DNA of 64,000 bases, from positions 1,014,001-1,078,000 of the forward strand of contig JADANN010000422.1 of NCBI GenBank assembly GCA_018806985.1, in the 5' to 3' direction. The notes beneath the pieces were generated by a model. The model made no database searches, had not been told where the DNA came from, and saw only the letters and a program-made list of their open reading frames with translations. Every line of letters starts with the position of its first letter. Positions within the stretch are counted from its first letter, which is position 1. The stretch is from Angiostrongylus vasorum. Its lineage: Eukaryota; Nematoda; Chromadorea; Rhabditida; Metastrongylidae. Below are positions 45,512 to 57,756 of the stretch, piece after piece. The position numbers were made by a program, and so were the translations under genes.

Positions 45512-46424
45512 AAAGAAAATAATAATAAAATTATCGTATGAATAATGGGAAATGGAAGAGCTATTTGACTGAAATCCCATGCCGAGATCAGTTTTCATTC
45601 GATCTCTGTAATCTGATATCTGACAGTAACTAGTACGAGCTTTCGTTTCGTCTCTAATTATTCCAATGGTCAGCTTAAAAAATTAGCTTTTCCTGTGATC
45701 TAGCGTATGAAAGGTCATGCTCGCTTCATAAGCTTTCTTTTTAAAAAAATGGAATAGCTGCTCAAATATACATGGATGGTTTGTCTTCATGAAAAAATCG
45801 TAAGCTTCACTGGAAAATTTTCATTTTCACTGGTATGGGTCCGTCCAAGAGGACATTTCAAGACAGCCATGCAAGCGCTTTCGTAACCAATCATAACAGG
45901 TAGTCCTTAGATAGAGCGCACAATAGCGATACGGTCGTTGTTGGGCGGCGATGTTTCCTGGAACTAGTTTACTGCTGGTTTGAAATAAGCTTCTTCTCGG
46001 TATATGAAAGATCTCTCTGCTAGATGGACCATCCCCTCAATATACGGTCTGGTTATGAGAGATAGGGTCCCTGCAAACACAGTAGCACCAACAGACGACA
46101 GCAGGCGATTGTCATTAGTACTGGATGTCTTTTTAGAATCGTGTAAACCGCAAAAACCGCTCGAGACAATGGTTTCCCGTTACCGTTATGTGATGAACAG
46201 TTAGTATAGAACCAATGTGACAGACTAGCGATGATTCTCAATGGTTGACTTAATTGCGAATATATTCCATGTTCAAACCACAATTAGGAGGGGATTCTGA
46301 TTGTCACTGTCACATCAAGAAACACAAGCACTACCTGAAAACCAAAAAATGACACTGCATAAGTCATGCAAGTCAATCAGGAAACTGACATGGTTGGTTT
46401 GAATAAATACTGTTGTCTTCTAGA
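45512..46424. other. No supported gene
   Basis: The frame at 46004-46204 (+) has no splice support and no repeat family was recognised. Confidence 0.35.
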
Positions 46425-46700
46425 GCGGGGATAACGCAGTGGCCAGTGATAACATCGATCAGGAAGCAAGAACGCTATTTCGACCTTCTCTGCAGCGCTC
46501 TCCTCCAACCCACGTGAGGATGCCTTTGCCCGGCTACCTCCAAGATTTCAAAAAAACATAAAGAGGGCGAAATCCTCAGGCAGCAACCGAAACAACATGC
46601 AAATGTTGGACGACCATTGTGGATGGTGAATGTGAGGAAAAGGAATTGAATGTAGGAAGTGCTGGGAACCGCACAGCAGATGGATAACGAATCACGTAAA
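46425..46700 (+). repeat. Repeat family F, most complete copy, possibly tRNA-derived
   Basis: It starts AGCGGGGATAACGCAGTGG, a box A-like arm, with TATTTCGACC about 40 nt on as a weak box B. It then follows the family F body to GATAACGAATCACGTAAAAT. If the boxes are real, this is a third tRNA-derived SINE. Confidence 0.6.
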
Positions 46701-47077
46701 ATAACTAAACAAAAGTGAATATTGTTAGCTTAAAACATGAAGAAATCATATGCAAGGTACGGCCTAAGATTTTTTACTCGGCATGTGGAGTTGGTGTAAA
46801 ACGTTCACTGCTCAAGTCTGCCCTAACGTAAGGAACACCTTATGTGGAATTCTCTTTCCGGCCATAAGGTGTGAAAAGGATTTTTCTTTGTTCGAAGGCA
46901 CAGTGGGTTCCTAGAATACAAGCTTAAATTTTATTTATCTACAACAAGTCAATACAATTTCACAAGATACTTTTTGTCTACTAGCCCGCGATTGGCTACG
47001 TTGTTTGGAATGAAAATGGTGTTTCATCGTTTAGTTACAGAAAAAAAGTGGAATTATGTTAGATAATTGCAACCACA

Positions 47078-47165
47078 ATGATACTGAGATGTTTGCAAAA
47101 CGTAGACCACAGGCCACATTCGAACATTTGACTATTCCTTCCGGGGCTCATGTGTTATCCCCTGT
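47078..47165 (-). repeat. SINE family B fragment
   Basis: CCACAATGATACTGAGATG then TTTGCAAAACGTAGACC, with GGGGCTCATGTGTTATCCC, is the junction of body and alternative head. Confidence 0.6.
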
Positions 47166-47881
47166 ACTATTAAGGCCCTTAATTCGCCTTCCGCTCAACT
47201 AGTAAAAATCCTTTTTAAAAAATTCATTTTTCCGTGTGGGGATGGAAATAGTGGTGTTAACAGTCAGTCTGAGATCAAAGCATTAAGGAAATTCCCTCTC
47301 GTGACGTCATTACATTTCTCACTGATATCATGTTAAACTATCTGCTTGGATAGGAACGTTGATGTCGTACCTATACTGTGTTAATAATTATTGCGTTTTC
47401 TTAATAGAATTTTGACTTTTTTTAGTACTATTGCTGCCGCTGTTATTATGTTACGTGTCGCATCACCTGTATCACCTGTAGTGATACGTGTCGTCTCAAT
47501 TAAATTTAACATGTTCATTAGGGACCGATTCAAAAGCAAAGTATGAGATACGGTTTTTATTCCTTTTTGTGTAAATTTTTCGTATATTTTTGACATCGCG
47601 CCTGTTTGGTATCTGTTTAATGTTGTTTTGAAACCCGTACGAACCACATCATGTCGGATTGCTCGGAAATTAATGTCGGATTTGTGATTTTTATTTATTT
47701 TGTATATGTTTAAAGAATGACTTTTCTCAAATGCCTTACCATTATGTGTTAATTCAGAGTTACAAGGTTTACTTCATTTATTTCGCGGTGTGTAATAGGG
47801 TTGTGATATAAGTGCTTTTGACTAATTTTAAGGGGTTAGAATTTCACGTGTCAAAAAAGCAACTTCAACAGGTCTATTTTT

Positions 47882-50800
47882 ATGAATTCAAACTCGGATT
47901 TACCCGTGCAAACGCCTCGGAACAATAATGAGGTATGTGGCCAAGGAAGTGCTATCGAATGCGGGGGTGCAAGGTTGGTTTGAAAATTTCTTCATGGCGA
48001 AATCGACTGTGACGATAAGGATGGTCGCAAATGTTCTCCTGCTACTGATGACGATGGCTTTAAAGATTCCTTTAAATCGAATAGATGCCCAACTGCCCAA
48101 CTGTTGAAGAACATGCAAAAAGGCTCAGCGCAAGCACCCAGTTGCTTAGGAACATTTTAAGAAAACTAGAAAGATGAAAAAAAAGCGACAAGTCTGTGTC
48201 GCACCATTTGAACGGCAATCAACGAAATCCTCCTTTTAAGGTATCGTCGACGTTTCTCTTGTGCAAGCGACCCGTCCTTGTGATACACGGCGATAAATGG
48301 GTCCATGATAACCAGTGACTCCAAGCTCAGAGCTTTGACTTCGATGAAGCTACACAACTCTTCCGAGAACCGAAATAACATAAGAACAAAATGACGCTGA
48401 CTTCTTGGTAGTTTATTGCTAGTTCGAGCCACCATAACCTCCTTGGTCCACTGAAAATGATAAGGTCGAAACGCATGGTCGACGAAGAGCTCCGGAATCT
48501 TCAGCGGCTGTGCTCCGTATTGGTCAAAAGAAAGATCGCACTTTCGAAACACCAGAAGTTGAACGAGCTGAGCTACGAAACTCTACCTCATCCGTCATAC
48601 TTGCCAGACTTCCGGCATGCCGGTTACCATTATTTAGGGGCTTGATAACTGAGTGAAACCATGCCTTCAGAAACCATGCCGAGGTGGAGTCTGCCAACTT
48701 CATCTCAGAAATTACGAATTTCATGCAGCCAATATAAATAGACTTGTTTTTCCCTGGTGAGGATGTGCAAATTCTAATGGTTTCTATCTCAATTAATGAA
48801 GTTTGTTCTGAGCTGAGATATACCACATTCAATATGCACGTTGAAATCTGGCATTAATTTCCGGAGCACCTAAGAGTGCCATGAGAGTTGTCATAGGCAT
48901 TTCTTTGTTGCTTACTTGATACTCGATACTTGAATGGCCCGCCCTTACTGGTTGTGGGACTCCCAGCATAATCTCCAATTTTTCGGAGATTTGCTGGTTA
49001 AGCCATTATGGTACCCTAGAGTTCCGAGGTCAGCCTGGCCAAAGTCTGACCAAGTTTTTAACAACCACAGGCACTCGCAGCCCTTGTGAATCATTGGGAG
49101 ATTTGCCACCATGCGATTTTGATACCAAGAAGGTGGTGGGTCCTGGTATTGGTCTACTGTTAGCTAGACGCAGTCCGACACCCAGGAGCACCTCCCAGCC
49201 ACGATGAGGCGGTAAACCGTTGGGAGGCATTTCTTTGTTACTGCATAAGATCTACTTATTCATTCTAAAAACTACAGGAGGAGAATCCAATGTACCTTCA
49301 AATTTTTGTAGGTGACCGCTTTGCTTTTGTTGCTCATTGACGCTGCTCTCATAGGCACATTCTTTTCTTATGGAGGTACCAGCAAGCCGCTAAATACGCC
49401 CGGTGAGTTTTTGATCAACATACATTGATTTTAAGATGATTTATAGTAAGTAAAAAACTTCTCGTCCATGTCCTGAATTGAGATTAATTCCAGCTCCAGT
49501 CTTTAGCACTAAGACAAGAGGCCCTTTGGCAACCGTGCGTAAATATGCATGATTACTGTTGCATAAATACGTGAATTATGGCCCTAGTGGTTCATGGAAC
49601 GGTCGGTGATGGCCTTAGAAAAGTGGAATATAAACCACAAATGGTGGAAAAAAATTGAGCTTTTCCTTGATCCATTACGGCACTTTTTCTTTGTCTATCT
49701 TGGTATTGTTGTACTAATGCATTGTTACTTACTTAGATACTTGGACGCTCTGTCTCTACAGGCTACGAGCGCGCCAACATAATGTCTATCTTTTTCGGAG
49801 CTTTGCTGGTTTAGCTATTGTGGTTCCTTGGAGGACCGAGGTCAGCCTGGCCAAAGTTTGTCCAGCTCGTCACCACCACAGGTAGTCGCAGCCCTTGTGA
49901 ATCAGTGGGAGATTTGCCACCATGCGATTTTGATATCAGGACGGTGGTGGATCTTGGTATTGGTTTACTCTTAGCTAGACTTGCTGATGGAAATGCTTGA
50001 CTCCTTCTCAGCTTGGGAGAACCTGCCAGGGGATGGATACTCCGCTGTACTTCTGACACCGAGGAACACCTCCCAGGAACGATAAGGCGGTAAACCATTA
50101 GGGAGTAAAGCAGGATTATGGTGGGCAATAGTGGCTAACAGTGAATCATCTGATGAAATGGAAGTAAAAATTAGGTATAATTATTAGAATTACCCTTGTA
50201 AAGGAAAAAAGATTACCAGTGCCATCACGAACTTTTTGCAATCATAAATTCATTCTGAAGTTAGCGAGGAATAGAACATAGAAGAGCAGCTTATTTATGC
50301 CAATAGTAATTCTCACTTTAGTTGTCGGTTCTCAAGGAGACCATAATTTGTAGCTGGTCAATTTCTCGACCTACTTGTGATAATCAGCCTAGTATGTTAC
50401 TAGTTAACACCGTATTTTTCTTTCGTTTTTTTTCTTGGTCCACTATCATATATCTTCCATCGGCTTCCCTGTCACTTGGGCTGCAAAACTCTTGCGATAT
50501 GTTTTTGGAAGAGTAAACTTAAAAGAAAAAATCACTTTGACCTACAAAGACTAGAAGCGAATTTCTTCGAAATACAAGGATTCCCATAGAATAGTACTCA
50601 GCAGGGAATCTCTCCAAGAGTGCAGGGATGTGTTGTGACACTGTGGTGTTGCGTGTTATAATTCGTCACACAAGTAATGAGAAATTTTCTCTGAGTTCAT
50701 ATTCTTGAAAAACCTTGAGATTTCATTTTTATTTGCGTCGTTTTCTGCAGTTTTTCCGTAGATTCCTCTTCTTAGCCGATAAAGTTTACACAAAATACCG

Positions 50801-53303
50801 ATGCAGTCCGAAACGCGTTAGATCTATAAATCTTTTTTTTCTTCTGTTTTTGCCAGGACTCAACGACATACTTCGCACAGCATGCCTGGTATTATGGTTC
50901 GTTTCACTTCTTTTGGCGTTTATGGGTATATTCACAATGAACACCAAGCTATTCGCTCCTGTGTACGTTATTTGGGTAAGTGCAAATTATTCGAACCTTT
51001 CAACGAGATGAATAACTTTCCAATCAACTGCACTGAAATTAAGAGTGTACTGATATCAGCATGACAAAATCACAGAGGGCAAATCCTTTGGGATGCACCA
51101 GGTATTCAAATCCACCACCCACCGTTGAGGTGAATGGACTCATAATTGATCTATAACACTGGTTTCCGGGGACTTATCGATGTTTGGCGGAGGCGTCCAA
51201 CAACACACATGGGATCGATACCCGCACCCCATCCTCAGCAAATCCTTCATCCCTCCTGGGTCGTCAAATTGATACCAGACTTGTCCGGGAAGATACCAGC
51301 ACTGGCTTAATACATCGGTAGACCATCGCGGGTCAGTGCCTCTGATGAGGATTAATGAAGTCGAATGTATGGCACTTCCCTAAGGATTGGATCAACACTG
51401 AAGGCTTTACCCTTTATTTTATTTATCGATGTTCTGTCACAGTGTTTTTATCCTCACAGGAGAATTTCCTCTACCAAAAGTGATGGAATATCTTTGTTGA
51501 AAGCAGAATTTCCTAGATGTTCAGATGAAATCGCAAAATAATCATGGCGCATGATGATCAACAAAGACTCTTTTAAAAAAATATCAGGAAAATATCCAGA
51601 AAAAACGGAACAAGTTAGGGCTTACCGCTATTTAGTTGTTGGAAAACCAGGATTAGTATTCCGATGTTATACGTTAGAACTAAATGGTCTTTCTTCATTC
51701 AGGTTGTAACATATGTGTTTACGATTTTCATCATGGTATTGGACGCTTGTGCTAATGTGTTCTGTACAGAAGTGGTCGGACCTAACAGGAGTAATTGTCA
51801 GTTTTTGGCTCATTTAATGTTTTCTAAGTTAGTTTTCTCACTTTATATTGTTCTATGTAATTGTTTTAAGATGATATGAAATTGCCATGCGACACGTTCC
51901 TTTCACATGAATGGGTAAGTATTCGACAACTCACTACCGTCAAATTTGAGAGTTTCCTTCTATAATGCTGAGATATTTGCAAAACTCCGGACCGCAGGTA
52001 TCTGCGGTGGGGAACGAACGCGCTATTGGCCTTTCCGGGGAGCAACGCATTCACCACCACACCATGCGAATCCTTCGTTTCGCCTGTCTCTCAGCTAGTT
52101 ATATCGATCTTTTGCCATCAGCAATCACCCGTCAACGGTCCGGAGTTTTGCAAATATCTCAGCATTTTTAGAAGTTATATTTCGCAACGTAACCTGCCTT
52201 GAAAAAGAATAGGCAGTAAATAAAAAGGTTAAGATTGAGAGTTTCCTTTGAAATTCTCGATAGCAAAAACTTGATTGCCAAATTCAGGCTTCAGAAGTTA
52301 AGAGGGCTTGTTGTAATTTCAGTCGATGTCAACTTACGTGCTTCTTATTCTACTAAAGCACGTTCAGATTTTTCATATCAGAACCTTGGCAATTGCGATG
52401 AAAAGAAAAAACCGAGTATGTCGATTTTTGTGGTATAAGAATTTTCTATTTTACTTGATTGCTATTGAAATTATCACAAGAAATGGACGTACCAAGACAC
52501 CCAAAGAAGAACTCTGGTACACAGCAAGGAAGCCGTCGTGGTTACGGTAGGAGAGTTGTCTCTGTATATCTATTTTTTTTCTTGTTTTTTTCTCTGAAAT
52601 TTCTGTTTAGCCCTCACTACCTAAATTCTTAAGATAACTATTACTTATGTGTTTATATTGTTGAGCTTACACGAGGTTGAAACGAGATGCTTATTCTGCT
52701 AACGTTTCGACGTCTTCGTATTCATCAGAATCGACGATCCTTGTCGACGAACCACGGTTGTTCCTCTTGTCGATGTGGCATCTTCATCTCGTATCGAACG
52801 GGATCTCCCTCTGTTGAGCATCTCGAATGAGCCGAACACAGCCGGTGACGCTCTTTTACACATGGCGGTTGTTGTTAATATGATTACCACTTGATGACAA
52901 TTTTTTTTCAACCGATAATCCACCCTGCAGCACTCGGTGTTTTGTTAGTTGACACACGGCGAATAGCAAAGCAAAAGTTACTATTAGTCATATTGTGCGC
53001 GAAAATCTTCAGTGGAATCACGGATCCAAAAAAGTGTTCTTTATTTTGACCTCAGATGAGATGACTTTTTGCGAGAGTCCTGCTTCCATACCAACAGTTT
53101 TATTATGTATTTATTTAGTGACAGCCATCTCTCTTTCCATTCTCTACATACTTTTATTATTTTTGCCTTTTTCTTTTCTACTGCACGCTAAGAAGTACTA
53201 CTTTCATCCTGCAGATGGTCTGCGTCTTTATTCACGAGCTTCAAACTTTTTCTGTTTAAGCCAAAATTCCTACGGAATATTTCAGCTACGGGTTTCCCAT
53301 TGA
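47882..53303 (+). CDS. Four-transmembrane protein, LAPTM4-like topology, six exons
   Basis: Exons are 47882-47932, 49312-49402, 50857-50975, 51703-51790, 52323-52415 and 53056-53303. Reading phases agree at every junction. Acceptors are mostly strong (TTTTTGTAG, TTTTTGCCAG, TCATTCAG, AATTTCAG, GACCTCAG), and donors include GTATGT, GTGAGT and GTAAGT. The ATG lies 10 nt after CTTCAACAG, a plausible trans-splice acceptor. The product, about 230 residues, has a short polar N-terminus, TM1 (TALLLLLIDAALIGTFFSY), TM2 (ACLVLWFVSLLLAFMGIF), TM3 (VIWVVTYVFTIFIMVLDAC), a polar loop with Cys (NLGNCDEKKKP), TM4 (VLLCIYLVTAISLSILYILL) and a Tyr-containing tail. Length and the TM3-TM4 loop suit lysosomal LAPTM4/5 or the nematode DUF7027 type, inferred from topology only. 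Exon 5 is also open in another frame (MSTYVLLILLKHVQIF). Introns hold families A, B, C, E and a mariner relic. Confidence 0.7.
48270..48650 (+). pseudogene. mariner-family transposase remnant
   Basis: The + frame KLNELSYETLPHPSYLPDFR then HAGYHYLGA corresponds to the mariner signature around the third catalytic Asp (PHPPYSPDL...DYHLF). That Asp is replaced by Gly. Upstream, a degraded DEELRNLQRLCSVLVKRK and earlier SFDFDEATQLFREPK align with the middle of the transposase. Stops are frequent and both ends are lost. It lies in intron 1 of the gene at 47882. Confidence 0.7.
48905..49235 (+). repeat. Repeat family E
   Basis: Contains GAGGTCAGCCTGGCCAAAG, CTTGTGAATCATTGGGAG, TTTGCCACCATGCGATTTTG and ACGATGAGGCGGTAAACCG. 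It is a few hundred bp from the next copy, in the same orientation and the same intron region. Confidence 0.8.
49715..50110 (+). repeat. Repeat family E, longest copy
   Basis: It starts TTACTTACTTAGATACTTGG, shared with the copies at 11958 and 48905, and ends ACGATAAGGCGGTAAACC. It lies in intron 2 of the gene at 47882. Confidence 0.8.
51178..51420 (+). repeat. SINE family A, diverged
   Basis: The head is damaged (GTTTGGCGGAGGCGTCC); the body CAAATTGATACCAGACTTG and 3' end are recognisable. Intronic in the gene at 47882. Confidence 0.75.
51960..52234. repeat. SINE family B inverted dimer with 14-bp target-site duplication
   Basis: Bounded by TTGAGAGTTTCCTT at 51946-51959 and 52235-52248. 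The left part is antisense from ATGCTGAGATATTTGC to TCACCCGTCAACGG. It joins sense sequence at CGGTCCGGAGTTTTGC and runs to GGCAGTAAATAAAAAGGTTA. It lies in intron 4 of the gene at 47882. Confidence 0.92.
52655..52965 (-). repeat. Inverted-repeat element family C with intact ribozyme-like core
   Basis: The minus strand carries CTGATGAATACGAAGACGTC followed by GAAACGTTAGC, keeping both CTGATGA and GAAAC. The body matches 5190-5480, for example CTGCAGGGTGGATTAT and CAACAACCGCCATGTG. It lies in intron 5 of the gene at 47882. Confidence 0.75.
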
Positions 53304-54514
53304 GCAAACAATATCTCTATGTTCTACACTGTTCATTTCGTTATTGTGGAATAGTGTGCACTTAAAGTGTCATCTTATTATTCTACGACCTATAAAATCC
53401 TCTGTTTTGACCGCTAAACATTAAACAAATTTCGCCACATCGACAGGGAAACATATATATTCACTTCATGTTGGTGAAACTTTAAAAGCTTATAATACTT
53501 TTAACAGTAAGCTTTATACCGACCTCACTGTGAAAAGAATAGGAGTGACTGTAGCTCTTTCATTGGCTTCCATTGGTTTTCTCATCCAACCTCTACTTTT
53601 CATCAAACAGCGTATAACTAAGTACCTAACTGAGGGAGTCATAACTTTCAACGTTATGGACGAATTTATATAGGACACCGATGCGGTTATGTTGATGCTA
53701 GGGAGAACTCGATAGAGTGCACAGGAATGAAGTCTACTTCCTTCCCTTAATGAGGGCCACTGTTGCTGTCGCTCTTATATTACTATTCTCTTAGAAAATC
53801 CGGTTTAGGTAACTATACTTGTTGACACCCTAGTGTGTTTATGTCAGTTTTGCTGGCATGTGGATTTAACTTAAAAAACTTAATCTTGTATCGAATAACG
53901 AACAGTTAGGCTATTTTGATAATTGTACACTTTAAGACTCCATCTAAGCCATCTCGAAATGACCAATAAGGGTCAAGAACTCTTCAAAATTCCTTCTAAA
54001 TTTCACTACTTCAGCGATGGCTAGAGAAAACTCGCTATCGGCAGTCTCATTGGCTTTAGTCAGAGCTCTCAGTAGCCAAATGCAGTAAGTCTATCCCAAA
54101 TTTCGCAACCACAATTTGCTTGGTCGGCGTCACACGAATATTGACTTCAAACGTAAGCAGAAAAATCGGAGCTTATCCTCTCCCTCCATTCATCGCAATG
54201 CTTTATTTTTAAAACATTTTATTAATATTATCTTAGTAGTAACAGAAACAAGTTTATAAGTCTTTATCGACGTCTTACATACGACCATTGAATATCACTG
54301 CGGCGGCTCCAGGCAATAAAGAACGTCAAGTTCGAATCCAGCGTATTCCATAAAGAAATGTAAAACAACTTTAATAGTTGGGCAAAATGTTGCTTAGAAT
54401 AACGTATGGACTGTTTTGGCAGTTAAACGAATGAATTGAAGCCTTGAATCGAGTGAAAAGTCAACAGGCCTGTTTTCAGTTCAAATAAGTTTATTTCTGG
54501 TTTCCTTTCTACAG
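53304..54514. other. Downstream flank, no supported gene
   Basis: Follows the stop codon of the gene at 47882. It has no clear AATAAA and no supported open frame. Confidence 0.35.
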
Positions 54515-54515
54515 C

Positions 54516-54645
54516 ATGACTTCGTATGCTATTAAGTTAGAACATTTTCAGATCGAAGATAAGCGTGTCGTATCCCCGAAAAGAAGAAAGCGACGACGAC
54601 GATGTGGGTTTACCACTACTGCAGGGGAATTTTTTTCTGGGTTAG
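54516..54645 (+). CDS. Candidate first exon, basic nuclear-type protein
   Basis: TTTCCTTTCTACAG ends at 54514, one base before ATG. The exon encodes MTSYAIKLEHFQIEDKRVV and then a Lys/Arg cluster (PKRRKRRRRCGF) like a nuclear localisation signal. It ends in phase 1 at GTAATC. An inner ACATTTTCAG at 54544-54553 could be the true acceptor, giving other frames. Without the donor the frame continues to a stop at 54717-54719. Confidence 0.35.
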
Positions 54646-54719
54646 GTAATCACGGGAACCATTTGCAGGGAAAAAATGCTCGTGGAATCAGCGAACGGGT
54701 TAAGGGAAATTTCCATTAA

Positions 54720-55474
54720 TTTGAAATATCAGCCGTCTATATCAGAATTTCTATCCCAATAGTTCAATTTAACGACATAAAATAACTCATTTTTGGGCAT
54801 TCTTTCAAAACTAGTAGTTTCTTCCCTTAAAGAATAATGTTGCGGTAAGTTTTCAACACTGACAACAACTTTGGCATCTCAGCGCATTTTACTCCCTTTT
54901 TTTGGAGTGAGTGGGGATGAAAGTTGTCGCAAACTCCATTCAATATGTGGAGAAGTATATCGCTTTGTAGATGGTGGTGTTCGAGAAAATCGCCGGTGCC
55001 TTTAAAGGAGATCTGCCGAAGGTCAACAACATGGATCGGTCTATCGCATGATTGACGCGAGCCGTCTTCGATCCGTTTCCAACTCCACTATATCGCAAAC
55101 GCGTGGAGGACCTAACATTTAAATCCTATTCACGTAGACAATTTTTTTATAAAAAGTGATTTTTTTACATTATATCGTGTGCCATGTGAATATGAAATAG
55201 CTATAGCACAGCTTTAAAGGAGATGTCTTATCTACAAGTTTATAAATAATCCATATCTGATATGTTGTTGATTGTTGCCTCTCATTCGCTCATAAAGTTT
55301 CCGAAAAACCTAAGAATGTTTAGTAAACTTGTTCGGACCTTGACATCTCGCTGAAGAGACGAATCATAGTAAAGGTGTTTACGATCTTATCGAGGTGGGT
55401 CATTCCAAGCCATTCGTTGTCTGCTGTTCCTAGTTTAGCCCTGATCTGTAAAGCAATCGAAGAGAGCTGAGATA
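54720..55474. other. No supported gene
   Basis: Mostly AT-rich. A G/C-richer patch at 54965-55120 has no open frame with splice support and no second copy in the window. Confidence 0.35.
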
Positions 55475-55690
55475 ATGTTGACTTCTTATTTGCTGCTTAC
55501 TACAACTTTTCACGGAGTGGTATTCTGTGAAATACAATCATATGGATGCTGAGATATTTGAAAAACCCCGGATTACAGGCATCTGCGAGGGGATCGAACA
55601 TGCTATTACTCATTCTGGGGATTGCGCATTCACCACCACACTATGCTGGTTCTTCGTTTTGCTAGTCTCTTAGCTAATTTTAGCTAGTTA
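55475..55690 (-). repeat. SINE family B
   Basis: Antisense copy from TTATTTGCTGCTTACTACAAC through GGGGATCGAACATGC (box B region on the minus strand) to TTAGCTAATTTTAGCTAG. Confidence 0.75.
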
Positions 55691-55867
55691 GCTAGAGCCG
55701 AGAGAGTCAGACAAATCATGACTTTCTAATAAGCGAATGACAGCATGAAAACGCGCTTTTTAGGAGCAGTGAATAGAGCTAATAAGGCATGAACTCCAGT
55801 TTCCTTCCTACACTCTTTATTTTTCTTTAAACTGATATTCTTTCAAGCATTTATCACTGCAAAAATT

Positions 55868-56092
55868 ATCCATCCCAGATGTAGCGCGGTTGTTAGAATT
55901 TCGCTTCAACACACAATGCAGTGCGCTCGTTGATTCCATCACGCGTGGTAGGATTATCAAGCCACCATCTTTCTGAGGTTAACAGAATTTTACAAGATTT
56001 GCCTGGGAGATTATAAAACCGACATATGAGTCATACGCCCAAAAAGTCATTGTATAAGCTAGATATGCATTCAGTCAACTCTACGATGTACC
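55868..56092 (+). repeat. SINE family A, old copy
   Basis: Head GTAGCGCGGTTGTTAGAAT and body TTTGCCTGGGAGATTATAAA then GCTAGATATGCATTCAGTC. Identity is low but the order is conserved. Confidence 0.6.
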
Positions 56093-57014
56093 ATCGGACC
56101 AGCGGAGACGGGAAGTCGAAACTCGTTTAGCGCTATTTGTGACACCTGAGAATAACTGTTTCTCGGAATATACGACAATAGAGGAATCTGTGGCGTCGGC
56201 GTTCTCGTCAACACGAGTCTTTCCACGAACATTGAATCACTCAAACAGCTAAAAAGCCGGATCGTGCCTTTACGGTTGAAGAGATGTGAATGAATATCGG
56301 TTTTGACTACATTCTTTCTTCTCCTTCGCCAATTACAAGACCAAGGCGATCGCACTCCGACGCCAGCCGGAGCAGCTACACCTTGCGGAAAGTCAACCGA
56401 CAAAATTATTCATGGTTTTTTCTCGGACCACTTCGACAACCAAGCCGTCATTTACTCATTCGAAATAGCATACAAAATAGTGGAGGATGAATATATCACT
56501 CCACAGGTTCTTCTTTACGAAATCCGACGTGCTGTAACGAAGAGTCGAACAAGGATAAGTCACCGTCTTTCTTGATGAGCAAACACGAAGTTGGTATTAG
56601 AGCATTTATTAGTACCCAAAAGCTGAGGTTTCGGCTGTTTCGCCTTCTTCATATACTAGAAAGCTCAAAATGGCGTTCAATCTAAGCCAAACATTGTTAC
56701 AGCCTCAACAGAGAAAAACGTAGTTCTTAAATTTTTGTTCACATAATAAACAGCTTCTCGTATACATCGTTTTACTCTTTGTGAGCCCTCGTTTCTTTGG
56801 AAGAGAACACCCTCAAGAGAGTCTTATATGGACGACGAATGTGCCTGGCTCGTCAGGTCAAAGAATCCGCCCGGAGCATGGCGCTAGGTCACGCGTGACC
56901 ACTAGACACTCCTCCTTACAGTTCACTTTTGGATTTTTTGAAAATAATCCAGAACGCTTCAAGAGTTTTGCATGCTGGTGTTTTCAGTTCCTGCGCGAGG
57001 ATGATGACGATGAG

Positions 57015-57285
57015 GCTCTCGGCGTTGATCAATCTCTGAGGGATGCGTCATGCATTCGACTTCATCAAGTATCGTTGGAGGCCATTGAATGCATATCTGG
57101 CCTTTACGATGACTCGCGGTGGCCTCCCGATGTATCGAGCCAGTGCTGCTGTCCTCCCAGACAAGTCTGGTATCGATTTGCCGATCTCGGATGGATGGAA
57201 AGCTTGGTGAGCAAGGGGGCGCGGGGATCGATTCAACGTGTGTGTCGCAGTGGCGGCTCCAACTACTGCGCCACTCGCGCGTGGA
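57015..57285 (-). repeat. SINE family A inside PLE GIY-YIG region
   Basis: Its tail is at the left (GAGGCTCTCGGCGTTGATC) and its head at the right (GTGGCGCAGTAGTTGGAGC on the minus strand). PLE coding sequence lies on both sides, so the SINE is the younger element. Confidence 0.88.
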
Positions 57286-57756
57286 TAGCGAATCTTAACT
57301 CAAAATCTTCTCTGTTATGTTTTTGTGTCCACATGCACGGCCAGTGGAGTTTCAATTTAAATTTACCGACTAGATGTTCTTTTGAACGGAATCAGAATGG
57401 TCTACTCGTTTCGCCAACGTATTCCTCCCAACATACCTTACAAGAGATTAGGTACGCAGTACCCGAACTCATGCAGTTATTGTCTCCACCGTTACAGAAC
57501 GAGGTTAATACAATTTTCTGTTACACACAGATGCTCCTACAAACGGTTACGAGCTAACTAACATCTCAAAGTCTCCCTAATACTTCAGTAACTGTTGCTG
57601 AATTCTCTTGTCCGGCCCTTCTCAAGGAACATTTTATAGCTGCACTTATTTCGCTGAAAATAAACGGCAGGATAAACGAAACCTTATTCTCGCTAAAATT
57701 ATCATTTGGCTTGGGTTTGGCAGTTGTTTTTCACATCTATCCCCAAGAGCTTCAAG

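Noticed and set aside
48166..48552. 128-codon minus-strand open frame with a perfect TTTTCAG-like internal acceptor
   Set aside because: The opposite strand matches mariner transposase in order and motif, so the minus frame is its shadow.
56781..57557. 258-codon + strand open frame, the longest in the window
   Set aside because: It runs through antisense PLE coding sequence and a SINE A copy; no splice or start context and the composition is chimeric.
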